64,000 nt of DNA. Source: Sinonovacula constricta. Its lineage: Eukaryota > Mollusca > Bivalvia > Cardiida > Solecurtidae. Where the stretch lies: NCBI GenBank assembly GCA_007844125.1, contig CM017572.1, forward strand, positions 45,984,396 through 46,048,395, read 5' to 3'. Both the position numbers and the translations under genes were made by a program. This document shows, one piece after another, positions 1 to 11,400 of this stretch (positions are counted from its first letter, which is position 1; each line of letters opens with the position of its first letter). The notes beneath the pieces are model-generated. The model had not been told where the DNA came from and searched no databases. It saw only the letters and a program-made list of their open reading frames with translations.

Positions 1-135
1 CTAGTGTTCATACACGATCATGTTGGATAGTGTTGACTCTGCATTTTTGGTGGAAGTATCCCTTTAAAATCAATGCGATGCGTTTGTCACGTGGTCACTA
101 CTGATACGACAAAATGAATAAGTATAAACTTTTAC

Positions 136-546
136 CCAAACATAAGACTAGTTTCTGCATTGTCTGCTCGCTAGTGTAATTAGTCCTGGAATCAACATTC
201 AGGACATTCAGGTATGAACATCCCAAGTCCTTCCCGAGATCCAACAATGAAGCAAAATTGGTGGTGTGGGGCACATCATTTTTTATCAGCCAGTACATCA
301 CCCTCATTGCCGCCAGAAAAGCTGATCTCTGCACTGTCACTGCCTTCTGTAAGGAAGCAGCTATTCCACCACTCCTTTCAGCAGCCAAAGACTCCACCTC
401 TCTCTGCATGGCAGCTTTGTGCAGGTCGGAAGACGCATGTTGTTTGATTGACTCTTCCCTGAATGACTTGCATCCGATCCTTGTCCAGTATGCAAGCCCT
501 CGCTTCGGATACACTTTGTACTTAGAGCACAAAGAGCAAAACATGC
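136..546 (-). CDS. hAT-related zinc-finger protein, exon 2 (partial gene)
   Basis: This is the second visible coding exon of a minus-strand gene that continues beyond position 1. The acceptor reads TTCTCCACAG and the donor at 135 reads GTAAAA. It encodes MFCSLC, then a W-x-x-x-GCKSF stretch and an H-x5-H pair (KQHASSDLHKA). That is the layout of the TTF/BED-like zinc finger found at the N terminus of hAT-transposase-derived proteins such as the C17orf113/ZNF862-like group. The frame joins exon 1 cleanly (G plus GC makes Gly, giving ESEGMFCSLC). The transposase-like core would lie outside the window, so whether this is a host gene or a transposon copy cannot be decided here. Confidence 0.65.
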
Positions 547-763
547 CTGTGGAGAAAAAGGCTATCAAATCATGTGAAAATGATTATAGGGACACATTAT
601 GATATTGCAAGGTGAACACCACGGGGCAAATTGGAGTTGTTGAAATTAAGTCTTTGTATGATTAATATGATGAACAATACTGGTAAAGAAAAACACATTG
701 ATAATTGCAATCACAGTAGGAGTAGTTCAATGATACATAGTAAAGCATTTCTAAATACGGTAC

Positions 764-1007
764 CTTCACTCTCTTTCTCGCCTAGCCTCAACCAGGTCCA
801 TCTCTTGGTCCAGTCCGGCGAAAATGTCGTCCCGTGCTTGGAATTTGATGATGAGGGACCAGATGTTGTTGCTTTATCAGCCGGCAGGACAGTCGAAATA
901 TCACAATCTTCATCCGCCGGCGGTTCATCATCGGCCAGTCGGGTTCTCTTTGGCGATGTAGGCGCCGAAGAAACTCTAGGTTTAAATCCGAATCGGAGTA
1001 GCGACAT
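764..1007 (-). CDS. hAT-related zinc-finger protein, exon 1
   Basis: Translation starts at 1007 with MSLLRFGFKPR, followed by a basic, Ser/Pro-rich segment (SPKRTRL, a possible nuclear localisation signal) and an acidic stretch. It ends with DWTKRWTWLRL just before the splice donor AG|GTACCG at 763. The W-x3-W-x-W-L motif immediately ahead of a CxxC finger is typical of this hAT-derived family. The exon is 244 nt and ends in phase 1, matching exon 2. The local sequence is richer in CpG than its surroundings, as expected for a 5' exon. A DNA-binding nuclear protein is likely from the family; its target is unknown. Confidence 0.6.
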
Positions 1008-1239
1008 TTTCTCAGATTTGGTCGAAGCCTATAGCTTATACCACGGAGATGATCACGCGAAGAATAAAATACCGTATATAGGCCTACTCGAGTTGTTTAG
1101 ACGCTCGCGATTGCCGCACGTGTTTTTAATCAAGCGCGGTGGGAGGTTTCTTACGTACTTGGGTGCAATGGACGCGACTTCTAAAATTCTATTGTTTCTT
1201 CCTTATTTTTAACATTTCACTTCTGACACTTTTGGCATA

Positions 1240-1264
1240 TGACGTCATGGCATTTATGACGTCA
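1240..1264. promoter_or_regulatory. Two CRE/ATF-type palindromes
   Basis: Two exact TGACGTCA palindromes lie at 1240-1247 and 1257-1264, with a further half-site TACGTCA near 1281. They are about 235-255 bp upstream of the zinc-finger gene start codon on the minus strand. TGACGTCA is the consensus site for CREB/ATF bZIP factors, so these could be part of that gene's promoter. No TATA box was evident. Confidence 0.4.
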
Positions 1265-1487
1265 TTATATGGTTCTATAATACGTCAGCGCTTGTACTTC
1301 TTTATTTTATTTCAAACTTCTCTCTCATTTGGAACTTTTGGTCGCCGAGGCTTTTATCTACTGTAAATATTGTACATATGTTCATTATATCTGTTTTAAC
1401 TCCCGATGCAGGTGCTTACTGTTAGTTGTGTCACTTTGACGGGATATATTTTTATTTACACTGTTTGTTTGATAGAAAAACCTTCAG

Positions 1488-1725
1488 GAAGTGCGAGGTT
1501 GGAGCGCTCCACAAACCAAGTTTAAGCACCCCAGTTGGCCCTTTTGCCAACTGACCGTTCCAAGGCGGTAACTGATGGTTTTTCTTCGTATGTGTTATGT
1601 CTCGTCTCATTGTTTTTTTATCACATTTACATTAACATTGTTTGCCTTTGTCTAAAGGTGGTTAAGATTTTAAATATCTGTGAAAACTTTGATAGGACCT
1701 TTTTTTATTTACCTATTCTGGGACC
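1488..1725 (+). repeat. Dispersed repeat, copy 1
   Basis: The segment starting GAAGTGCGAGGTTGGAGC, with a following TTTAAGCACCCC, recurs with changes at 33071. Its right part (TTTGCCTTTGTCTAAAGG onward) recurs near 49755. It has no visible coding capacity. It may be the end of a larger transposable element. The family was not recognised. Confidence 0.5.
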
Positions 1726-2923
1726 TACAGCGGCGCGCGGTTGGTTTCAGACTGACGTTAATTAAGATAGAGATCGTTTTTCTGGCGTGTTTTTTAACTT
1801 TTTGTGGTGGCGCTTGGCTTTTACTAGCATGTTTATGCGTTTTGTTGGGAATGGCGGGGAAATTTGTTAGGACGGCGGAAAACTTGGTAATTTATTTTAA
1901 CATGGCGCTGCCGATGTTAGGCATGGCGGCCCGCCATCCCAAAACCCCTTGGCGAGAACACTGCAAAGATGTTTCCAGTTACAGTTATTATGTAACAGCT
2001 ATTGCCTCTTGTATCATGAATCGGCTGTCTCGATAAATGATGCTTGCAAACATCCCTTTTTCTTCAACTATTGACTGGTAACATAATATACTAAGTTTAA
2101 AAGGTTCTACCCTCCAACAAATCATAGTGCCAATCGAACTTGACATGTGAGCTGAAGTCTGTGTAATGATTGCTGGGATGTTTTATGTTTTATCAGAGAT
2201 ACTCTTCCAAACACCTACAAGGAACATTGGAGGCTTTGACAATTCACCAAGTCATGTTTTAATGTGGAAAATAATGTCTTAAGTCATTCATTCTGATGTG
2301 TCGAAGGGAAGAGCCAACCAGGTATCCAAGTGAAGTGCTGATCTATGTGACTGAAAATAATCTTGACAATTCAAATCCTTAATCCATTTGAAATGGACAT
2401 ATTTCCTGCAACAAAATGCCAAGATAGAAAGCAGCATTAATATGCTTTTGAAAAAAAATTAGAGTGTTGTGGCCCAATTGGAACAAAAGAAAGGAAGAAG
2501 AATAGCTTGACTTGGACATTGACAAGATTTTGAATGAGCCATGCAAGTCTGCAGAGACAAGAAGCTCAAGAAACTTTCTTTATTCATATAAACATTTGGA
2601 AGAAATTTGTTTGGAGTGAATTCTAAAAACAAACCAGCACCAACCTGGGGGAAAATTCAAGTAAAAAAGTTGAAAATCTGGACCTAGATTAAGCATTACA
2701 AGAAAACCAATGACTAAGGTGATTGTCCTTCTGCTCCAAGACCACCTTTCTGCTCAACTTCTTATAAACAGTTGAATGTGTGAGAAGAGTCAGGAGAAAC
2801 TAAAACAGTGAGGGTCCCGTGAAATGTCTAAGTTTGATGAATGGTTATAAGTATATGCTTTATACAATTGTAGCATGTTGAATGTAGTTTTTTAGTCTTT
2901 ACAAGATAATTTTATTTTTTCAG
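1726..2923. other. Non-coding stretch, presumed MCAT intron
   Basis: This AT-rich interval has no ORF with recognisable domains. The short frames present (for example 1680-2036 on the plus strand) resemble no family I know. It ends at the TTATTTTTTCAG acceptor of the MCAT exon. The upstream MCAT exons were not found in the window, so this is read as intron. Confidence 0.5.
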
Positions 2924-3111
2924 GCCCTGCAGTTTCTGCAGCAATATGGCCGGGAGTGGGGTATCAAGCGCACTAAGCGTCTGCCTGTGTCAGGAGCTTT
3001 CCACACACAGCTTATGCATCCTGACTTCTTCTCTAAGTTCCACAAGCAATTAGACAAAACACCCATGGAGGAACCATCCTTGCCTATTCACAGTAATGTG
3101 GATGGGAAACA
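2924..3111 (+). CDS. MCAT: Malonyl-CoA:ACP transacylase, penultimate exon
   Basis: MCAT moves the malonyl group from malonyl-CoA to acyl carrier protein in mitochondrial type II fatty-acid synthesis. This exon encodes the segment with LPVSGAFHTQLM, where the His of the FabD family catalytic Ser-His pair lies, followed by SNVDGKQ. The acceptor is TTTTTTCAG at 2923 and the donor is CA|GTAAGT at 3112. The length of 188 nt leaves phase 2, which matches the next exon. The exon carrying the nucleophilic Ser (GHSLGE-type motif) and the mitochondrial transit peptide are not in the window. No disabling change is visible. Confidence 0.85.
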
Positions 3112-3611
3112 GTAAGTGAAAAGGGTGATGGTTGTCGAATGCACCTGCTTTACTTTTTTGGTTTTAAGTTTTACTTCAGAGCAACTTGGAAGTGTTTTAG
3201 TTATACGACCACCATATCCACAGAGCTAGACCTGCTAATAAATTCTGTTTAGGTTTTTATGCTTCATAAAGTCACACCCTCAAAGCTTGTTAGTCGACAA
3301 AATATCATTTGGCCTGTGCGGCCTTCTTTTTATTGATGGCAGTTTTTTTTTTATAAGCCTAAGAAAAAGTCAACTTAAAGGTCTTGTTGACCAGCTAGTC
3401 AAAATATTATAATAAAAGAACATAACAAGGAAGGCTTGTATGACAACAATAATCAGATAAAGTTAAATATATATTTATGTACTTTTTGTATATTTTGCAT
3501 GATTAAAGCCTACCTATTTTGTATCATGGTAAAGTAATTTCTTTGAAAGTTCTGTAAACAAAAAAGATTGATTATTTTGTTAATTTGGTTTAGTTATATT
3601 CCAGTTAATTT

Positions 3612-3925
3612 TATGTTTTGTTTGTTTATTTTGGTTTATTGTCCCACCAACAGTATTTCAGTTATCTGGAGACGGTGTCCACTTGAAGCAGATATAGTGC
3701 TGCCTTCACTGTGTATAGCATGCCTTGAACACCTGGCATGATACCACACCCAGTCACATTATCCTGACACTGGGCCAACAAGTCGTGGAAATACCCTTAT
3801 ATTTGCTTGAGCGTTAGCAAGGGAGCTATACCACTACCATTTTTAACGACTTTGGTATGTCGCGGCCCAGGATCGAACCCGGACCTTCCGTACCTGGAGC
3901 CGATGCCCAGTTAATTTTACCAAAA
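3612..3925 (-). mobile_element. tRNA-derived SINE, reverse orientation
   Basis: Read on the minus strand, this element has a tRNA-like head with a B-box-like GGTTCGATCC near 3870, a conserved body, and an A-rich AAATAAACAAAC-type tail toward 3615. The same element lies in the opposite orientation at 60078-60345, sharing blocks such as GGCAGCACTATAT and ATAACTGAAATACTG. It sits in the last MCAT intron. Related tRNA-headed SINEs are common in bivalves. The exact family was not determined. Confidence 0.65.
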
Positions 3926-4188
3926 TGAACATCATATTATCAGTTCTAGGAACTGAGAAAAAATGAAGATAATTTGATGGACAATACTTTCCATGTTGTA
4001 AAGTCCATCTTTAGAATAATTGTTAAAACCAGTACTGAGGCATTTAACTGCTTATTTTGTGTCATAAAGGTTAGGTCCTGGTTGGTTAATTATGTCACAG
4101 AAGTCATCACATCCTATCATTTGTTAGCCTTTTTAATCTCATTGCAAAACAGAACCTGTTGTGAGATGATACCTTTATGTCTCTTCAG

Positions 4189-4399
4189 GTACCACACTGT
4201 GTCACAAATCAAGAACCACCTGCGTCGTCAGATAAGGGCCCCAGTACTCTGGGAGCAGACAATGCATATATTCTACAAACGTGCCCAGAACATGGCCTTC
4301 CCACAAACCTATGAAGTTGGGCCTTCCAGACAACTGGGACACTTTCTTAAAGAAGTCAATAACAAAGCTTACAAAAATTACAATAGTGTATCTGTGTAA
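4189..4399 (+). CDS. MCAT: Malonyl-CoA:ACP transacylase, last exon
   Basis: The exon starts after CTCTTCAG; its first G completes a Gln codon with the previous exon. It encodes YHTVSQIKNHLRRQI, then PVLWEQTMHIFY and FPQTYEVGPSRQLG, and stops at 4397-4399. The W-E-x-T-M and F-x-E-V-G-P-x-R-Q-L-G blocks are the usual C-terminal signature of FabD/MCAT proteins, near the acyl pocket. The C terminus is close in length to that of animal MCAT. The gene seems intact at this end, and the neighbouring satellite begins about 1 kb downstream. Confidence 0.87.
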
Positions 4400-4406
4400 C
4401 AAATTG

Positions 4407-4412
4407 ATTAAA
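4407..4412 (+). terminator. MCAT poly(A) signal candidate
   Basis: ATTAAA, the common variant hexamer, lies 8 nt after the stop codon. No AATAAA is evident in the next 300 nt, so the true cleavage site is uncertain and could lie further downstream. Confidence 0.35.
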
Positions 4413-4920
4413 ATAATTGTTTTCTTACATTTGACTTCTCTTGTTTACCTTCCTTAATTATCATTTTATAAACTTGATTAAAAAATTTACTCTTGTCATT
4501 TAAATTTCCCCCAGTCCACCTGGCGATACTTTTATCTGTCTTAAATTTGTTTCTTATATGAAGGACTCAACTGATTTAGGTATCTCCTGCCAAAGACAGA
4601 GTATTGTTTTGTTGTTGTACTGCCTTGCATCAATCCATAACAGTTTTCTTTCCAGACTTATAACTTGGTAGTGCTTTGTTTATAATATCCTTTGTAGAAA
4701 GTTGTATAATATTTGGAAAGTGAGTCACATGAAACGTAGTGACAGTTAGCTTTTTAATAATAGAGTTATTGCCCTTTTTTCTAAATGTCATTCATCACAC
4801 TTTCCTTCCAGAGCTAGAAAATGACTGACAAGATAAGCTTACATGTGGCTTTACAAAGCAGCCTGGACACAATCTAGTTTTATTCTTTTTAATGTTTATA
4901 AAGAAACTTCTTTAACCACA

Positions 4921-5285
4921 ATGAATATTGAAGCTCTAGATCGCAGACAAACAAAGGCCCATAGAACATGGATTCTTCTCGGACTTCTTAATTCTGTCCT
5001 CAAGAAAACTTGCTTTAGATTATATGATAAATATTACAAGTAGATACATGTACCAGGCACAGCTATGGGATCAAAGTGTGCACCCAGTTATGTTATACTG
5101 TTCATGGATAAACCCGAACGATCCTTTCTTAATACACAACGTTCACAACCGCTAGTTTGGTGAAGATACATTGACAATATTTTTATTATTTGGCCACATA
5201 CCCAGAGGAGTTAGACTCCTACATCTTGGCCCTAAAGAGATACAACAACTCAATAAAATTTACCGCCGAAGTCAGTAAATGGTGT
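4921..5285 (+). mobile_element. Penelope-like element reverse transcriptase relic
   Basis: Conceptual translation gives ALDRRQTK, a helix ending in LKKTCF, then GTAMGSKCAPSY and FMDK, and RYIDNIFIIW followed by IKFTAEVS. These are the RT blocks of the Penelope-like/GIY-YIG retroelement group. In that group GTAMG-x-K-x-APSY precedes the YxDD catalytic motif. The copy is dead: there are stops after YYK and before RYID, a 1-nt frame change near 5195, and the second catalytic Asp is Asn (YIDN). It ends about 150 bp before the 49-bp satellite. Confidence 0.75.
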
Positions 5286-5439
5286 TTTTTTATGTTTGTA
5301 TAAAAAAAAAACAATGATGGAAGTTTAAGAACAAGTCTACACAGCAAAACGAAGGAGACACAGTGGCACAAGAAGAAAGAAGTGGACTGTTTTGGAAGAA
5401 ATGACAAAGATGAAGAAAATAATCTCCCCCATCTGCGAC

Positions 5440-8400
5440 TATCCAGCAGATCCCTCTCAGCAAGCTTGAGCACTGATACTCAGTGGACTATCCAACACAG
5501 CCCTCTCAGCAAGCTTGAGCACTGATACTCAGTGGACTCTCCTGCACACCCCTCTCAGCAAGCTTAAGCACTGATACTCTGGACTATCCAGCACATCCCT
5601 CTCAGCAAGCTTGAGCACTGATACTCAGTGGACTCTCCAGCACAGCCCTCTCAGCAAGCTTGAGCACTGATACTCAGTGGACTCTCCTGCACACCCCTCT
5701 CTGATAGCTTGAGCACTGATACTCAGTGGACTCTCCTGCACACCCCTCTCAGCAAGCTTAAGCACTGATACTCTGGACTATCCAGCACATCCCTCTCAGC
5801 AAGCTTGAGCACTGATACTGAGTGGACTATCCAGCACATCCCTCTTAGATAGCTTGAGCACTGATACTCAGTTGACTATAAAGCACATCCCTCTCAGATA
5901 GCTTGAACACTGATACTCAGTGGACCCTCCAGCACATCCCTCTCAGCAAGCTTGAGCACTGATACTCAGTGGACTATCCAGCACTTCCCTCTCAGCAAGC
6001 TTAAGCACTGATACTCTGGACTATCCAGCACATCCCTCTCAGCAAGTTTGATACTCAGTGGACTCTCCTGCACACCCCTCTCAGCAAGCTTAAGCACTGA
6101 TACTCTGGACTATCCAGCACATCCCTCTCAGCAAGCTTGAGCACTGATACTGAGTGGACTATCCAGCACATCCCTCTCACCAAGCTTGAGCACTGATACT
6201 CAGTGGACTCTCCTGCACACCCCTCTCAGCAAGCTTAAGCACTGATACGCTGGACTATCCAGCACATCCCTCTCAGCAAGCTTGAGCACTGATACTGAGT
6301 GGACTATCCAGCACATCCCTCTCAGCAAGCTTGAGCACTGGTACTTAGTGGACACTCCAGCACATCCCTCTCAGCAAGCTTGAGCACTGATACTCAGTGG
6401 ACTATCCAGCACATCCCTCTCAGCAAGCTTAAGCACTGATACTCTGGACTATCCAGCACATCCCTCTCAGCAAGTTTGATACTCAGTGGACTCTCCTGCA
6501 CATCCCTCTCAGCAAGCTTGAGCACTGATACTCAGTGTACTATCCAGCACATCCCTCTCAGCAAGCTTGAGCACTGATACTTAGTGGACCCTCCAGCACA
6601 TCCCTCTCAGCAAGCTTGAGCACTGATACTTAGTGGACCCTCCAGCACATCCCTCTCAGCAAGCTTGAGCACTGATACTCAGTGGACTATCCAGCACATC
6701 CCTCTCAGCAAGCTTGAGCACTGATACTTAGTGGACCCTCCAGCACATCCCTCTCAGCAAGATTGAGCACTGATACTTAGTGGACCCTCCAGCACATCCC
6801 TCTCAGCAAGCTTGAGCACTGATACTTATTGGACCCTCCAGCACATCCCTCTCAGCAAGCTTAAGCAGTAATAATCAGTGGATTCTCCAGCACATCCCTC
6901 TCAGCAAGCTTGAGCACTGATACTCAGTGGACTATCCAGCACATCCCTCTCAGCAAGCTTGAGCACTGCTACTCAGTGGACTCTCCAGCACAGCCCTCTC
7001 AGCAAGCTTGAGCACTGATACTCAGTGGACTATCCAGCACATCCCTCTCAGCAAGCTTGAGCACTGATAATCAGTGGACTATCCAGCACATCCCTCTCAG
7101 CAAGCTTGAGCACTGATACTCAGTGGACTATCCAGCACATCCCTCTCAGATAGCTTGAGCACTGATACTCAGTGGACTTTCCAGCACATCCCTCTCAGCA
7201 AGCTTGAGCACTGATACTCAGTGGACTATCCAGCACATCCCTCTCAGCAAGCTTGAGCACTGATACTCAGTGGACTATCCAGCACATCCCTCTCAGCAAG
7301 CTTGAGCACTGATACTCAGTAGACTATCCAGCACATCCCTCTCAGCAAGCTTGAGCACTGATACTCAATGGACTTTCCAGCACAGCCCTCTCAGCAAGCT
7401 TGAGCACAGATACTCAGTAGACTATCCAGCACATCCCTCTCAGCAAGCTTGAGCACTGATACTCTGTGGACTATCCAGCACATCCCTCTCAGCAAGCTTG
7501 AGCACTGATACTCAATGGACTTTCCAGCACAGCCCTCTCAGCAAGCTTTAGAACAGATACTCAGTGGACTATCCAGCACAGCCCTCTCAGCAAGCTTGAA
7601 CACTGATACTCAGTAGACTCTCCAGCACATCTCTCTCAGCAAGCTTGAGCACTGATACTCAATGGACTTTCCAGCACAGCCCTCTCAGCAAGCTTTAGCA
7701 CAGATACTCAGTGGACTATCCAGCACAGCCCTCTCAGCAAGCTTGAGCACTGATACTCAGTAGACTCTCCTGCACATCCCTCTCAGCAAGCTTGAGCACA
7801 GATAATCAGTAGACTTTCCAGCACAGCCCTCTCAGCAAGCTTGAGCACTAATACTCAGTAGACTATCCAGCACAACCCTCTTACCAAGCTTGAGCACAGA
7901 TACTCAGTAGACTTTCAAGCACAGCCCTCTCAGCAAGCTTGAGCACTGATACTCAGTGGACTCTCCAGCACATCCCTCTCAGCAAGCTTGAGCACTGATA
8001 CTCAGTGGACTCTCCAGCACACCCCTCTCAGCAAGCTTAAGCACTGATACTCAGTGGACTCTCCTGCACATTCCTCTCAGCAAGCTTGAGCACTGATACT
8101 CAGTGGACTCTCCAGCACAGCCCTCTCAGCAAGCTTGAGCACAGATACTCAGTGGACTCTCCAGCACAGCCCTCTCAGCAAGCTTGAGCACTAATACTCA
8201 GTGGACTATCCAGCACATCCCTCTCAGCAAGCTTGAGCACTGATACTCAGTGGACTCTCCAGCACACCCCTCTCAGCAAGCTTAAGCACTGATACTCAGT
8301 GGACTCTCCTGCACATTCCTCTCAGCAAGCTTGAGCACTGATACTCAGTGGACTCTCCAGCACAGCCCTCTCAGCAAGCTTGAGCACAGATACTCAGTAG

Positions 8401-11400
8401 ACTTTCAAGCACAGCCCTCTCAGCAAGCTTGAGCACTAATACTTAGTAGACTATCCAACACATCCCTCTCAGCAAGCTTGAGCACTGATACTCAGTGGAC
8501 TATCCAGCACATCCCTGTCAGCAAGCTTGAGCACTGATACTCAGTGGACTATCCAGCACATCCCTCTCAGCAAGCTTGAGCACTGATACTCAGTGGACTA
8601 TCCAGCACAACCCTCTCAGCAAGCTTGAGCACTGATACTCAGTGGACTATCCAGCACATCCCTCTCAGCAAGCTTGAGCACTGATACTTAGTGGACCCTC
8701 CAGCACATCCCTCTCAGCAAGCTTGAGCACTGATACTTAGTGGACCCTCCAGCACATCCCTCTCAGCAAGCTTTAGCACTGATACTTATTGGACCCTCCA
8801 GCACATCCCTCTCAGCAAGCTTAAGCAGTGATAATCAGTGGATTCTCCAGCACATCCCTCTAAGCAAGCTTGAGCACTGATACTCAGTGGACTATCCAGC
8901 ACATCCCTCTCAGCAAGCTTGAGCACTGATACTCAGTGGATTCTCCAGCACAGCCCTCTCAGCAAGCTTGATCACTGATACTCAGTAGACTATCCAGCAC
9001 AACCCTCTCACCAAGCTTGAGCACTGATACTCAGTTGACTCTCCTGCACATCCCTCTCAGCAAGCTTGAGCACTGATACTCAGTGGACTCTCCAGCACAG
9101 CCCTCTCAGCAAGCTTGAGCACTGATACTCAGTGGACTCTCCAGCACAGCCCTCTCAGCAAGCTTGAGCACAGATACTCAGTAGACTTTCCAGCACAGCC
9201 CTCTCAGCAAGCTTGAGCACTAATACTCAGTGGACTCTCATGCACATCCCTCTCAGCAAGCTTGAGCACTAATACTCAATGGACTCTCCAGCACATCCCT
9301 CTCAGAAAGCTTGAGCCCTGATACTCAGTAGACTATCCAGCACATCCCTCTCAGCAAGCTTGAGCACTGATACTCTGGACTATCCAGCACAGCCCTCTCA
9401 GCAAGCTTGAGCACTGATACTCAGTAGACTCTCCAGCACATCCCTCTCAGCAAGCTTGAGCACTGATACTCAATGGACTTTCCAGCACAGCCCTCTCAGC
9501 AAGCTTGAGCACTAATACTCAGTGGACTATCCAGCACAACCCTCTCTCCAAGCTTGAGCACTGATACTCAGTGGACTCTCCTGCACATCCCTCTCAGCAA
9601 GCTTGAGCACTTATACTCAATGGACTCTCCAGCACATCCCTCTCAGCAAGCTTGAGCACTGATACTTAGTGGACCCTCCAGCACATCCCTCTCAGCAAGC
9701 TTGAGCACTGATACTTAGTGGACCCTCCAGCACATCCCTCTCAGCAAGCTTGAGCACTGATACTTATTGGACCCTCCAGCACATCCCTCTCAGCAAGCTT
9801 AAGCAGTGATAATCAGTGGATTCTCCAGCACATCCCTCTCAGCAAGCTTGAGCACTGATACTCAGTGGACTATCCAGCACATCCCTCTCAGCAAGCTTGA
9901 GCACTGATACTCAGTGGACTCTCCAGCACAGCCCTCTCAGCAAGCTTAAGCACTGATACTCAGTGGACTATCCAGCACATCCCTCTCAGCAAGCTTGAGC
10001 ACTGATACTCAGTGGACTATCCAGCACACCCCTCTCAGCAAGCTTGAGCACTGATACTCAGTGGACTATCCAGCACATCCCTCTCAGCAAGCTTGAGCAC
10101 TAATAATCAGTGGACTATCCAGCACATCCCTCTCAGCAAGCTTGAGCACTGATACTCAGTGGACTATCCAGCACATCCCTCTCAGATAGCTTGAGCACTG
10201 ATACTCAGTGGACTTTCCAGCACATCCCTCTCAGCAAGCTTGAGCACTGATACTCAGTGGACTATCCAGCACATCCCTCTCAGCAAGCTTGAGCACTGAT
10301 ACTCAGTGGACTATCCAGCACAGCCCTCTCAGCAAGCTTGAGCACTGATACTCAGTAGACTATCCAGCACATCCCTCTCAGCAAGCTTGAGCACTGATAC
10401 TTAGTGGACCCTCCAGCCCATCCCTCTCAGCAAGCTTGAGCACTGATACTTATTGGACCCTCCAGCACATCCCTCTCAGCAAGCTTAAGCAGTGATAATC
10501 AGTGGATTCTCCAGCACATCCCTCTCAGCAAGCTTGAGCACTGATACTCTGTGGACTATCCAGCACATCCCTCTCAGCAAGCTTGAGCACTGATACTCAA
10601 TGGACTTTCCAGCACAGCCCTCTCAGCAAGCTTTAGCACAGATACTCAGTGGACTATCCAGCACAGCCCTCTCAGCAAGCTTGAGCACTGATACTCAGTA
10701 GACTCTCCAGCACATCCCTCTCAGCAAGCTTGAGCACTGATACTCAATGGACTTTCCAGCACAGCCCTCTCAGCAAGCTTTAGCACAGATACTCAGTGGA
10801 CTATCCAGCACAGCCCTCTCAGCAAGCTTGAGCACTGATACTCAGTAGATTCTCCTGCACATCCCTCTCAGCAAGCTTGAGCACTGATACTCAGTGGACT
10901 CTCCAGCACAGCCCTCTCAGCAAGCTTGAGCACAGATACTCAGTAGACTTTCCAGCACAGCCCTCTCAGCAAGCTTGAGCACTAATACTCAGTGGACTCC
11001 CCTGCACATCCCTCTCAGCAAGCTTGAGCACTAATACTCAATGGACTCTCCAGCACATCCCTCTCAGCAAGCTTGAGCACTAATACTCAATGGACTCTCC
11101 AGCACATCCCTCTCAGCAAGCTTGAGCACTAATACTCAGTGGACTCTCCAGCACATCCCTCTCAGCAAGCTTGAGCACTGATACTCAATGGACTATCCAG
11201 CACATCCCTCTCAGCAAGCTTGAGCACTGATACTCAGTGGACTCTCCAGCACATCCCTCTCAGCAAGCTTGAGCACTGATACTCAATGGACTTTCCAGCA
11301 CAGCCCTCTCAGCAAGCTTTAGCACAGATACTCAGTGGACTATCCAGCACAGCCCTCTCAGCAAGCTTGAGCACTGATACTCAGTAGACTCTCCAGCACA

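Noticed and set aside
631..1212. Plus-strand frame of 193 codons
   Set aside because: It is antisense to exon 1 of the zinc-finger gene, has no recognisable domain, and has no supporting splice context.
2037..2923. Possible decayed transposase
   Set aside because: Some word patterns looked gene-like, but no frame keeps a motif for more than a few residues and no terminal repeats were seen.
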